Shown here piece by piece: positions 14,886-23,314 of a stretch of DNA of 64,000 nucleotides. The DNA comes from Lentzea californiensis (GTDB lineage Bacteria; Actinomycetota; Actinomycetes; Mycobacteriales; Pseudonocardiaceae), in the NCBI RefSeq assembly GCF_024648825.1, contig NZ_JANBBE010000001.1, positions 310,001 to 374,000 on the forward strand. Direction: 5' to 3'. The translations under genes and the position numbers were made by a program. Below the pieces are notes generated by a model. It searched no databases, was not told the origin of the DNA, and saw only the letters and a program-made list of their open reading frames with translations. Each line of letters starts with the position of its first letter. The first letter of the stretch is position 1.

Positions 14886-16289
14886 GTGGCGACCGGTACG
14901 ACGGTGTTCAGCCGTGTCACGGTGGTGGCACCTCGAACGCGTATCGACGTCGCGCTGCCTGCCGACGTGGCGGTGGCCGATCTCCTGCCCATGTTGCTGG
15001 ACATGGCGAGAGAGGCCACTCCGGACGGCGGTGTGCGGCACGGTGGCTGGTGCCTCGCCAAGCTCGGCGACAACCCGCTCGACCCGGCGCGCACGCTGGC
15101 TTCGCTCGGCGTCGTCGACGGCGAGCTGCTGCAGTTGCGGCGCCGCAACGAGAATCCGCCGCCGCCGTTGTACGACGACGTCGTCGACGCGATCGCGGAG
15201 TCCGATCCGGACTCCTTCCGGCCGTGGACCAAGGAGACCGCGCAGCGGTTCGGCCACCTCGCCGGCGCGCTCGCGCTGATCGGGTCCGCGGTGGCGTTGT
15301 TCCTGTCCGGCCCGATCACGCAGGGCGGTTCCGGCAGCGGTCTCGCGGCCGCGATCGCCGGTGGTGTCGGCGCGATCGCCATGCTGGCGGCCGGCGCGAC
15401 CATCTCGCGGGCGTACAGCGCGGCGTCGACCGGTGTGCTGATCGCCGCGTGCGGTTCGCTGCCGCTGGCGTTCGTCGCGGGCTACCACGCCGTGCCCGGC
15501 GTTGGTTTCAACCCGAAGATGTTGCTCGCGTCCGCGCTGATGATGATCTTCGCGTGGGGCGGCATCCTGCTCATCGGCCAGGGCATCACGGTGTTCATCG
15601 CCGCGGCGACCGGCGGCACCCTCGTGGCGCTGGCGTTCCTCGTCGCGACGTTCGTCGAGCACCCGCTGTCCGGTGTGGCCGCCGCGACCGGTGCCGTGGC
15701 GCTCGCCGCGCTGTCGATGCTGCCGAGGCTCACGCTGCAGCTGGCCAAGATCCCGCCGCCCGTCGTGCCGACGAACGCCGAGGACCTCAAGGAGGACAGC
15801 GGCTTCCCGGAGTACGCGGTCATCGAGCGTCGCACGGCCGTCGCGCACGAGTACCTGACGGGCATGATCATCGGCACCGGTGTGGTCGCGGCACTCGCCG
15901 CCATCGTCGCCGCGGGCGCCGACACGGTCTGGGGCCCGATCTACGGCGTGGTCGTCGCGATCGTGCTGATGATGCGCGGCCGTGCGTACGCCAACGGCGC
16001 GCAGGCCGTCGCCCTGCTGTCGACCGGCATGTTCGCCAGCGCGGGCATCCTGATCGGCTGGCTGATCTCGTCGTCCTCCTTCAACCGCATCGCGTTCGTC
16101 TTCGGCGCGCTGCTGCTGCTGGGCGTGCTCGCACTGGTGCTCGGTGTGATCTTCCCCGGCCAGAAGTTCTCGCCGCCGTTGCGCCGCACCGTCGACATCA
16201 TCGAGGCGATCCTGATCGCCTCCGTGCTGCCGCTGGCGCTCGCGGTCATGGACATGTACCAGGTGTTCCGAGGTCTGATCACGCTATGA
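14886..16289 (+). CDS. eccD: ESX-4 integral membrane protein EccD
   Basis: EccD supplies most of the membrane helices of the ESX inner-membrane complex. 467 residues from a GTG after TTAGGGGGCCCTG. Residues 1-90 are the ubiquitin-like cytoplasmic domain (FSRVTVVAPRTRIDVALPAD). From about residue 125 to the end there are roughly eleven hydrophobic helices. The stop overlaps the mycP ATG (ATGA), so the two are translationally coupled. Family length is normal. Confidence 0.95.
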   Translation: MATGTTVFSRVTVVAPRTRIDVALPADVAVADLLPMLLDMAREATPDGGVRHGGWCLAKLGDNPLDPARTLASLGVVDGELLQLRRRNENPPPPLYDDVVDAIAESDPDSFRPWTKETAQRFGHLAGALALIGSAVALFLSGPITQGGSGSGLAAAIAGGVGAIAMLAAGATISRAYSAASTGVLIAACGSLPLAFVAGYHAVPGVGFNPKMLLASALMMIFAWGGILLIGQGITVFIAAATGGTLVALAFLVATFVEHPLSGVAAATGAVALAALSMLPRLTLQLAKIPPPVVPTNAEDLKEDSGFPEYAVIERRTAVAHEYLTGMIIGTGVVAALAAIVAAGADTVWGPIYGVVVAIVLMMRGRAYANGAQAVALLSTGMFASAGILIGWLISSSSFNRIAFVFGALLLLGVLALVLGVIFPGQKFSPPLRRTVDIIEAILIASVLPLALAVMDMYQVFRGLITL

Positions 16290-17698
16290 GGACCGGCATC
16301 AGGCGCACCGCGGCGGCCGCGACCGCCGGAATGCTGCTGCTGACGGGGACGCTGCCACAGGCCTCCGCTCAGCCGTCCTCCACGCCCGCGACCGCACGCC
16401 CGAACTCGGTGCCGCCGGACCTGCCCGCGGGCACGCCGCCGCCCAGGGACGAGGGCAAGGCGGACGTGCCGTACGAGCGCACCTCCAAGGGGTGTGTGGA
16501 GTCCGACACCAAGAGCGAACTGATCGAGTACATGCCCTGGGGCCAGGTCTACCTGAACCTGGACCAGGCGCACAGGTTCGCCACGGGCAAGGGCGTCAAG
16601 ATCGCGATCATCGACACCGGTGTCGACCCGCGCAACCCGCGCTTCGGCGGCAGGGTCGAGGGTGGCGGTGACTACGTCTCCAACCAGAACGGTCTCGACG
16701 ACTGCGACGGCCACGGCACCGAGGTAGCCGGCGTCGCCGCCGCGGCCAAGACCGAGGGCGACTTCATCGGCGCCGCACCGGAAGCGACGATCCTGGCGAT
16801 CCGCCAGACCAGCGACCGCTTCGAGTTCAAGGGCAACGCGGCCAACCCGGAGAAGCGCTCCTCCGCCGGAAAGGTCGGCACGCTGGCGCAGGCCATCGTC
16901 CGCGCGGCGGACAGGGGCGCCAAGGTCGTCAACATCTCGCTGACGAACTGCAGCTCTCCCAAGGGGTTCAGCGCGGACGACCGGAACCTGCAGGCCGCCA
17001 TCAGGTACGCGGTGGACGTCAAGGACGTCGTGATCGTGACGGCGGCCGGCAACCTCAGCGACCAGGGCGTCGGCTGCGGCGCGCAGAACAACAACCTGGA
17101 CTCCTCCAACGTCAACTCGGTCTCGTCGCCGGCGTGGTTCGCCGACGACGTGCTGTCGGTCGGGTCGATCGCGCGCTCGGGCGAGGTCTCGTCGTTCAGC
17201 GTCTGGGGTCCGTGGGTCAGCATCGCCGCGCCGGGCGAGGAGATCATCTCCGTCGACCCCAAGGGCACCGGCCTGACGAACGCGAACGTCACCGCGCAGG
17301 GCGTGCAGGACATCAAGGGCACCAGCTTCGCGTCCCCGTACGTCGCGGGCATCACGGCGCTGGTGCGCGAGCGGTTCCCGAACCTCAAGGCGCGCCAGGT
17401 GATGGAGCGCCTCAAGGTCACCGCCCTGCACCCCGGCAACGTGTCCGGCAAGGACAACAAGGTCGGCTTCGGCATGGTCAACCCGGTCGCCGCGCTGACG
17501 GCGGTGCTGCCCGCGGAGGCAGCCGGGTTCAAGGCCTCGGACCCGAAGGAGATGAACACCAGCGTCACCCCGCCGCAGGGGCTCGACTGGCCGCCGATCA
17601 TCGTCGCCCTGAGCGGCATCGGTGTCGGTGGCGCGCTGCTGATGCTGACGCTGGTCGTCCGCAACTCGCTCAACCGCAAGCGCAGACAGCCCGTCTAG
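16286..17698 (+). CDS. mycP: Mycosin MycP, ESX-4 subtilisin-like serine protease
   Basis: Mycosins are membrane-anchored S8 proteases needed to stabilise and run ESX complexes. 470 residues: signal peptide 1-28 ending QASAQ, catalytic Asp110 in IIDTGVD, His143 in DGHGTEVAG, Ser347 in GTSFASPYVAG, oxyanion Asn in the AAGN stretch, and a C-terminal membrane helix (about 438-460) followed by a basic tail NRKRRQPV. Coupled to eccD by a 4-base overlap. A strong bidirectional terminator follows. Confidence 0.95.
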   Translation: MRTGIRRTAAAATAGMLLLTGTLPQASAQPSSTPATARPNSVPPDLPAGTPPPRDEGKADVPYERTSKGCVESDTKSELIEYMPWGQVYLNLDQAHRFATGKGVKIAIIDTGVDPRNPRFGGRVEGGGDYVSNQNGLDDCDGHGTEVAGVAAAAKTEGDFIGAAPEATILAIRQTSDRFEFKGNAANPEKRSSAGKVGTLAQAIVRAADRGAKVVNISLTNCSSPKGFSADDRNLQAAIRYAVDVKDVVIVTAAGNLSDQGVGCGAQNNNLDSSNVNSVSSPAWFADDVLSVGSIARSGEVSSFSVWGPWVSIAAPGEEIISVDPKGTGLTNANVTAQGVQDIKGTSFASPYVAGITALVRERFPNLKARQVMERLKVTALHPGNVSGKDNKVGFGMVNPVAALTAVLPAEAAGFKASDPKEMNTSVTPPQGLDWPPIIVALSGIGVGGALLMLTLVVRNSLNRKRRQPV

Positions 17699-17708
17699 CT
17701 TTCCGAGG

Positions 17709-17758
17709 ACAACGGAAATGGCCCCGCCGGATTTCACCGGCGGGGCCATTTCCGTTGT
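17709..17758. terminator. Bidirectional terminator between mycP and 17771-18841 gene
   Basis: A perfect 22-bp inverted repeat (17709-17730 / 17737-17758) with a 6-base loop. It sits between two convergent genes, 11 bases after the mycP stop and 13 bases from the stop of the opposing gene, so it can serve both. Confidence 0.85.
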
Positions 17759-17770
17759 ACGGGAAGAGTC

Positions 17771-18841
17771 TCAGTCGTCGTCACCGATGGTCTTCGGCGC
17801 GGCCTTCTTGGGTTTGCCGAGCAGGTCGTCGATCGAGCCGGTGAGCCGTTGCTTCGGCTTGTGCTCCTTGTCGCCGCCCTGCTGGCCGCCGCCCATGCCA
17901 CCCATCATCGGCGCCATGCCGCCGCCCATCATGCCGCCGGCCGGGGCCCCAGAACGGCCACCGGCGGCCGCGGCGGCCTGAGCGGCCCCGCCACCCTTGT
18001 CCGCCAGTGGAACCTGCTCAGCGACGCCTGTGGCGCCTCCGAACTGCATCTGCTGCTGGGCCGCGGCAGGCGCGCCGACCGAGCCGACCCCACCGCCGAC
18101 TCCGCCACCCACCCCGCCGCCACCGCCACCGGACGAGCCGCCCGGCGCGGCACCCGTGCCCGCGGCGGCCGTGGCCGCGGCATGGGCCGGTTCGGGCACC
18201 TTGGTCTCGGGCTTGGCGGGCGCCGTGTAGGTCCAGTTCTGCTCGGGGTACTTGTGCTCCATGTGCACGGCACCGAAACCGCCGTCCTCACCGGACACCC
18301 CGTCGCACAGCTTCAGGAACGCCTCCAGCACCTGCCGCGCGGACTCGTGCAGTTCGCGGACGGGATCCTTGAGCTCCTCGATGTGCCTGATCGCGCGCTG
18401 GTCGCCGTCCGTCGGCAGCGTGGCCGTGCCGGACACCGGGTCGGCGGCGTCGGCCAGCACGTGGGCCATGTCCTGCACGATGACGCGAACGCCGTCCGCG
18501 GTCTCCTCCAGCGCGTCCGCCATGGCGTTCATCGCGTCGGACATGTCGCCGCCCGCGAGCCCCACCTTGCGCATGTGGTCGAGGAACGCGTCGGCGTCCT
18601 TGCCCTCCCACCGCGCGTCGACCCCGCCCAGCGGCGCCGAGACGTGGGTGTTGACCGCCTCGGTCACCTTCGCGGCCTTGCGCCAGCGTTCGGCTTCCTC
18701 GCGCAGGTCGTTCCAGTCGCCCACCAGCGGGTCGAAGAAGTCGTGCACGAGGTCCACGACCCCGAGCTTGCGGCTGACCTGCGAGAGGTAGTCGAGCTCG
18801 GGACCGACCTCGGCCGCGATCTGCTTGCCGTCCTTGGCCAT
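17771..18841 (-). CDS. WXG-domain type VII secretion target with Gly/Met-rich tail
   Basis: 356 residues. Residues 1-190 are helical with a W-E-G turn motif (VDARWEGKDADAFLDHM near 75), as in long WXG100 / PPE-like substrates. Residues 215-320 are a low-complexity tract of Gly, Ala, Pro and Met (GGGMAPMMGGMGGG). The last 40 residues are basic then acidic, with TGSIDDLLGKPKKAAPKTIGDDD-like composition. The ATG at 18841 follows GGGAGCTGTG and overlaps the upstream stop by one base; a GTG one codon earlier is possible. No signal peptide. Coupled to the EspC-like gene before it; likely an ESX-4 substrate pair, by inference. Confidence 0.75.
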   Translation of the reverse strand: MAKDGKQIAAEVGPELDYLSQVSRKLGVVDLVHDFFDPLVGDWNDLREEAERWRKAAKVTEAVNTHVSAPLGGVDARWEGKDADAFLDHMRKVGLAGGDMSDAMNAMADALEETADGVRVIVQDMAHVLADAADPVSGTATLPTDGDQRAIRHIEELKDPVRELHESARQVLEAFLKLCDGVSGEDGGFGAVHMEHKYPEQNWTYTAPAKPETKVPEPAHAAATAAAGTGAAPGGSSGGGGGGVGGGVGGGVGSVGAPAAAQQQMQFGGATGVAEQVPLADKGGGAAQAAAAAGGRSGAPAGGMMGGGMAPMMGGMGGGQQGGDKEHKPKQRLTGSIDDLLGKPKKAAPKTIGDDD

Positions 18842-19170
18842 CACAGCTCCCCGTACCGCCGGTCGGCCTTCTTGATGGCCTGCAAGCTCTCCTCGTCGGT
18901 GTGCCCGTACTGCTTCGCGACGGCGTGCAAGCCCTTGGAGGCCGACTCGAGCGCGTCACAGGCGCGGGCGAGCTGCGAGTTGAGCAGTTCGGCCGCACGC
19001 GCGTAGCCCTGGGCCGTGCCGGCCGTTCTGCCGATCTCGCCGAACGACTGGGGGCGCAACGGGGACACCTTCATGGCGTCCCGCACCCGCCTCAGGTCAT
19101 CCGTCGTCCCGTCGATGCGGTCGGCGTACTTCTCCAACCACTCGGCGTCGACGCTGATACGACCGGCCAC
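18841..19170 (-). CDS. EspC/WXG100-like type VII secretion target
   Basis: 109 residues from a GTG at 19170 with AGGGGA 8 bases upstream; the in-frame extension further upstream overlaps eccB out of frame and lacks a ribosome site. Start VAGRISVDAEWLEKYADRID, helical throughout, with an Ala/Leu-rich second helix (RAAELLNSQLARACDALESA) typical of EspC-type hairpins. It overlaps the larger WXG protein that follows (TGATG). The same small-plus-large layout occurs at 1-796. Separated from eccB by a terminator, so it may have its own promoter. Confidence 0.7.
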   Translation of the reverse strand: MAGRISVDAEWLEKYADRIDGTTDDLRRVRDAMKVSPLRPQSFGEIGRTAGTAQGYARAAELLNSQLARACDALESASKGLHAVAKQYGHTDEESLQAIKKADRRYGEL

Positions 19171-19189
19171 GACTAGTCCCCTAACGACA

Positions 19190-19233
19190 CTCCGGGTGCA
19201 CTTCGTCCGCATTCGACGGTGGTGCACCCGGAG
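19190..19233 (-). terminator. Terminator after eccB
   Basis: 12-bp inverted repeat (19190-19201 / 19222-19233) with a 20-base loop that itself can fold. It lies 8 bases past the eccB stop and just before the EspC-like gene start, where it may limit read-through. Confidence 0.6.
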
Positions 19234-19241
19234 CGGTTCCG

Positions 19242-20858
19242 CTACTTCTGCTGAACCGCCTGCGGATCCTTGATCGTCCCCTTGGGCGCCGGGATCGAGT
19301 CGTAGCTGCGGTTCGCGTCGTTCTTGTTGAGCTGCGGCCCCATCGGCAGCAGGCTCAGGATCTGGTTCGGTGCCGGCGGGAACGTCCCGTCGAGTCCCAG
19401 AGCCGCCGCCGTGGCCGCGTCCGGGACGCCGTAGCGGACACCGCGACCCGTGACGATCTGCACCGGACCGGTCCCGAAGTCGTTCTTGCCCTGGCTCGCC
19501 CGCACGACGGCGGCCTTGCCCGGCAGCATCAGGAACTGGTCGATGATCTCGCCACCCGCACCCGGCGAACCGAGCTCGGCCGGGGTCATGTCCTTCGGGC
19601 CCGGCAGCACGGAACCGATCGTCACCGAGGTGTGCTCGGCCCTGTTGTCCGCGGTGAAGTTCTCGGCCTTCCAGCCGAGGCACACGACGACGTTGTTGGC
19701 GTTCGCCTCGAGCGTCGTCGGGATCTTGTCCGGGTACGAGTCGAGCTTGAGCGGGCTCTTCGGGTCGCGGTGGTCCGCGATCGCGCTCGGCGAGAGCTTG
19801 ATGGCCTGCCGGTTGTTCGAGTAGGCCCAGCGCAGCAGGTCGCCGACGGTCTCGTCGACGGTCTGGAAGCCGTCCTCCAGCGCGACCATGGACTCGAAGC
19901 CGTTCTGCCGCTCGACCTGGACGACCTCACCGATGTTGACCTTGGTCTCGGTGACGTACGTCGCCTGCTTGCCCTGGTTCGGCATGACCGGTGCGGCCAG
20001 CGGAGCGACCTCGGGGATCGCGTTCAGCAACGCCGTGCTGATCGCTCGGGGCTTCTTGTTCTTCAGCTTGAGGGCGTTGAGCGCCTTGTCGTTCTTCAGG
20101 TCCACCTCGGCGCGGACCGTCGACGACGAGATGTCCCGCAGGGACTGGGGCGTCTTGTAGATCAGGTACGCCTTCTTCGCGCCCGTGCGCTGCTGGACCA
20201 GCACGGCCTCGCCGCCCAGCTCCGGGTTGCCGCCGCTCACGCCCGCGATCACGGAGGTCTTGATCTGGTTCTCCGCCGCCTGGTCCTCGCGGAACTTGTC
20301 CAGCTGGAGGGTGTCGCAGACCGACCACTGCGCGTCGATGCGGAGGTCCGGCTTCGGCAGCACGTCCGGCGCGTCAGGCAGACCGGTGAGCCTGCCTCGC
20401 GGCAGGTTCGCCAACGCCTTCTCGGCCACGAGCTTGGGGGTGCCGCCGGCCGCTTCCGCCGGTGCGCCGGCCGTGCCGGCCGGTGCGTCGCCACCGCCCT
20501 GGCCCTGCTGCGCGTCGGGGCTGTTGCGCGAGAGCCAGAGCAGCCGGGCCGACGCCAGGTTCGTCATCGGGATCAGCCGCCGCGGCGAGCTGTCGACGAC
20601 GTAGACCTGGCCGGTCTCCTTGCTGATGGCGATCTGCGTCTGGTCGTCGAGCCTCGGCGCCGGGCTGAAGAGCCCGATCACGAGGAACACGATCAGACCG
20701 AGGACGCCCAGCACCACACCCACCGCTGTAGCACGCGAGTGGATGCTCATAGGGTCATGCAGCATCACCGCGTCTCTGCGGACAAGAGCTGACTGCATCC
20801 GCTTCAGGACGAATTGGTAGGCCTGGACCTGTGCCTTGGTCGTGGGTGTTGATGCCAT
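19242..20858 (-). CDS. eccB: ESX-4 membrane protein EccB
   Basis: EccB spans the inner membrane once and carries a large periplasmic domain. 538 residues, slightly longer than usual because of a Gly/Ala/Pro-rich insertion near residues 115-145 (QGQGGGDAPAGTAGAPAEAA). N-terminal MASTPTTKAQVQAYQFVLKR is the family signature; the membrane helix is at about 44-66 (VGVVLGVLGLIVFLVIGLF). Later segments VRYGVPDAATAAALGL and PAPNQILSLLPMGPQL are typical EccB. Divergent from eccE with 117 bases between the starts. Confidence 0.95.
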   Translation of the reverse strand: MASTPTTKAQVQAYQFVLKRMQSALVRRDAVMLHDPMSIHSRATAVGVVLGVLGLIVFLVIGLFSPAPRLDDQTQIAISKETGQVYVVDSSPRRLIPMTNLASARLLWLSRNSPDAQQGQGGGDAPAGTAGAPAEAAGGTPKLVAEKALANLPRGRLTGLPDAPDVLPKPDLRIDAQWSVCDTLQLDKFREDQAAENQIKTSVIAGVSGGNPELGGEAVLVQQRTGAKKAYLIYKTPQSLRDISSSTVRAEVDLKNDKALNALKLKNKKPRAISTALLNAIPEVAPLAAPVMPNQGKQATYVTETKVNIGEVVQVERQNGFESMVALEDGFQTVDETVGDLLRWAYSNNRQAIKLSPSAIADHRDPKSPLKLDSYPDKIPTTLEANANNVVVCLGWKAENFTADNRAEHTSVTIGSVLPGPKDMTPAELGSPGAGGEIIDQFLMLPGKAAVVRASQGKNDFGTGPVQIVTGRGVRYGVPDAATAAALGLDGTFPPAPNQILSLLPMGPQLNKNDANRSYDSIPAPKGTIKDPQAVQQK

Positions 20859-20975
20859 TCTCGGCTCGCTGCTCTCCCAGTCGCGGTACGGTTCGGCAGG
20901 ATAGCCGGACGCAGGTTGCTCCGTGGGCCGGTTCGCCAAGCCCACCGACCATCGAGGGGAAAGAGACCACAACGG

Positions 20976-22334
20976 ATGTCCGTGACCACTCCACATCCGC
21001 CCCGGCCCAACCCAGGGATGGCTCGGCCGCAGGGACCTGGGGGTCCTGGCCAGCAGGCACCTGCGCCTCCGCGTCCGGTCGGGCGTGTCCGTCGCAGAGC
21101 CGCAGGCGTGAGCCTCGGCTCGTTGCCCGTGTCGAACGTAGTCACGATCGAGGTCGGTCTCGCCATCGCCCTCCTCGTGCTGACCATCATGGGCGTGAAA
21201 CAGGGCGAGGCACTCAACGTCGTCTCCGTCTCGATCGCCGGCGGTGTGCTCCTCGTCGCACTGATCCTGGCCTTCACCCGCTCGCGTGGCCGCTGGCTCA
21301 CGCAGTGGATCGGCGTCCGCATGCGCTACAACTTCCGGTCGCACAGCCGCACCGCGAAGCGCGCGGAGTCGCAGGAGTCCAAGCCCGGTGACGACGAGAT
21401 GCAGGTGCTCGGCCCGGAGGACCCGCGCGTCGCGTTGCTGCGCCTCGCGATCCCGGACCTGGTGATCGCGAAGGGCGTCGACCACGAACGCCGCCCGCTC
21501 GCGCTGTCGTGGCACGACGGCGTGTGGACCGCGGTGCTGCTCGTCGACCCGACGCCGCCGCTGATCTCCGCGGTCGGCTCGGCCCCGTCGCTGCCCCTGG
21601 GAGCGCTCACACCGTGCCTGGAGGACCGCGGCGTCGTGCTCGACGCGATCACCGTGATCTGGCACTGCTACCCCGGCAGCGCGGCACTCCCGCCGAACTC
21701 GCCGGCCGTCAGCTCGTACATGGAGGTGCTCGGCCCGCTGCCCGCGGCGGCCCGGCGCACCACGTGGATCACGGTCCGGCTGGACCCGCGCCGCTGCGGC
21801 GAGGCGATCCGGGAGCGCGGCGGCGGCGTCGTCGGCGCACACCGGGCGCTGATCGGAGCGTTGTCCCGCGTCCGCAACGCCCTGGAGTCCGCAGGCGTCA
21901 CGATCCGCCCGCTCGACTCGGACGAGCTGCTGCGCGCGGCGATCTCGTCGGCCGAGCTCACCGCGGCCGTCGGCAACACGAATCCCGTGTCGCTGCGCGA
22001 GAAGTGGAAGGGCGTCACCGCGGGTGGCGTCGGTCACGCGAGCTACGCGATCACCGGCTGGCCGTCCAAGGGCCTCAAGGGCAACCTGAACTCGCTGACC
22101 GGTGTGCGCGCTCTCTCGTCGACGCTCGCGATGTCCATCTCGCCGTCCCGTGAGGACGGTCAGGTCTCGCTGCGCGGCCTGGTGCGCGTGAGCGCCCGCA
22201 CGCCGAGCGAGCTGGACCGCGCCGAGGACCAGCTGTCCAAGCTGGGCGACAAGCTCGACATCACGCTGACCCCGTTGCGGGGCATGCAGCTCGCGGGCCT
22301 CGCCGCGACGCTGCCGCTGGGAGGTGTGGCATGA
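20976..22334 (+). CDS. eccE: ESX type VII secretion protein EccE
   Basis: EccE is a peripheral part of the ESX membrane complex. 452 residues: a Pro-rich N-terminus, two membrane helices at about 55-105 (VGLAIALLVLTIMGVKQG and GGVLLVALILAF), the motif GRWLTQWIGVRMRYN, then a cytosolic or periplasmic domain of 330 residues. The ATG at 20976 is the first start after the GAGGGGAAAGAG purine stretch. M. tuberculosis ESX-4 lacks eccE, while fuller ESX-4 loci in other actinobacteria have it. The stop overlaps the next gene (ATGA). Confidence 0.85.
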   Translation: MSVTTPHPPRPNPGMARPQGPGGPGQQAPAPPRPVGRVRRRAAGVSLGSLPVSNVVTIEVGLAIALLVLTIMGVKQGEALNVVSVSIAGGVLLVALILAFTRSRGRWLTQWIGVRMRYNFRSHSRTAKRAESQESKPGDDEMQVLGPEDPRVALLRLAIPDLVIAKGVDHERRPLALSWHDGVWTAVLLVDPTPPLISAVGSAPSLPLGALTPCLEDRGVVLDAITVIWHCYPGSAALPPNSPAVSSYMEVLGPLPAAARRTTWITVRLDPRRCGEAIRERGGGVVGAHRALIGALSRVRNALESAGVTIRPLDSDELLRAAISSAELTAAVGNTNPVSLREKWKGVTAGGVGHASYAITGWPSKGLKGNLNSLTGVRALSSTLAMSISPSREDGQVSLRGLVRVSARTPSELDRAEDQLSKLGDKLDITLTPLRGMQLAGLAATLPLGGVA

Positions 22335-23059
22335 GCTCGTCGTCCCGTCTGCTCGACACCCGCGGCCGCGGCGCGGTGGCACCGGAGTTCCTGGTGTCGC
22401 CGAACATGCTCGACCTGGTCAGCCCCAGCGGCGACCGCGGCGGCATGATGCTCGGCCAGGGCACGAAGGGCGAGCCGCTCAGCGTGTCCGTGCTGCGCCC
22501 GACGCCGACCCGCATGGTCGTCGTCGGTGGCCTGTACCTGGCCCGCCAGATCGCGTTGCGCGCCATGGCGACCGGAGCGTGGATCATCATCGCGACGGGC
22601 CGCCCGCAGGCGTGGCAGCCGGTCGTGCGTGCCGCGGGCCAGGGCCCGGACGGCCGTCCGTCTCAGCTGGTGCAGTTGCGCCGGCTGTCCCCGGCGGACC
22701 TCCCGCGCCCGACCGAGGACATGCCGCTGCTCGTGATCCACGACGGCGGCCACGTCCCGCAGGAGCTGTTCCCGCCGCGCGCGCCGTGGCAGACCACGAT
22801 GTACGTGCTGCCGTACCTGCACCCGCAGGCGTCGTCCACGGCGAACAACGCGGACCTCGTGCTCCTGCAGCGCCTCCCGATGGGTCAGGCGCAGCTCGCC
22901 GGGCAGATGTGGCGCCTGCGCCCGCAGATGTTCGGGCAGCTCACCCAGCTCAAGGACGATCAGGTCATCGCGATGGGCCAGGACATGTGGGCGCACCTGC
23001 GCCTCTACACGACCCCGGCCGAACAGCAGATCCTCGGAGCCGTCCGCAGGGGCGATTGA
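22331..23059 (+). CDS. Unknown ESX-4-linked protein coupled to EccE
   Basis: 242 residues, ATGA overlap with eccE, so expression is coupled. No signal peptide or clear membrane helix. The central part PTRMVVVGGLYLARQIALRA and WIIIATGRPQAWQPV looks like alternating strand and helix, reminiscent of a degenerate nucleotide-binding fold of the EccC/FtsK type, but no Walker motif is present. C-terminal LRPQMFGQLTQLKDDQVIAM. I do not recognise a family. Position suggests a structural or regulatory accessory of the ESX complex. Confidence 0.75.
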   Translation: MSSSSRLLDTRGRGAVAPEFLVSPNMLDLVSPSGDRGGMMLGQGTKGEPLSVSVLRPTPTRMVVVGGLYLARQIALRAMATGAWIIIATGRPQAWQPVVRAAGQGPDGRPSQLVQLRRLSPADLPRPTEDMPLLVIHDGGHVPQELFPPRAPWQTTMYVLPYLHPQASSTANNADLVLLQRLPMGQAQLAGQMWRLRPQMFGQLTQLKDDQVIAMGQDMWAHLRLYTTPAEQQILGAVRRGD

Positions 23060-23117
23060 GAGAGCACTCGATCGGCTGCTCCAAGCCGATTGAGACGCTC
23101 GGCGAAATAGGCGAAAC

Positions 23118-23151
23118 TTGCGCCCCGAACGGACAACCGTTCGGGGCGCAA
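23118..23151 (+). terminator. Strong intrinsic terminator after eccE operon
   Basis: Perfect 15-bp stem (23118-23132 / 23137-23151) with an ACAA loop followed by TTGTTTTG. One of the few terminators in the window with a clear T tract. Confidence 0.92.
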
Positions 23152-23314
23152 TTGTTTTGTAAAGAGATCAGCGGAACCAACTAATTCACAGGGCTGATCA
23201 AATCTGTTGATTCGGCATTCGAAGGCAATTTCGTGGACCTTCTTGTGCGAAATCAGTCCGCGCCACTAAGAAAACTCTCACCTGCACAACCCTGCGACGA
23301 GGGAGCTTGCTGCT

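Noticed and set aside
20249..22382. Long extension of eccB upstream of 20858
   Set aside because: The in-frame extension is antisense to eccE, Arg/His-rich and lacks a ribosome site; the family N-terminus is MASTPTTKAQVQAYQF.
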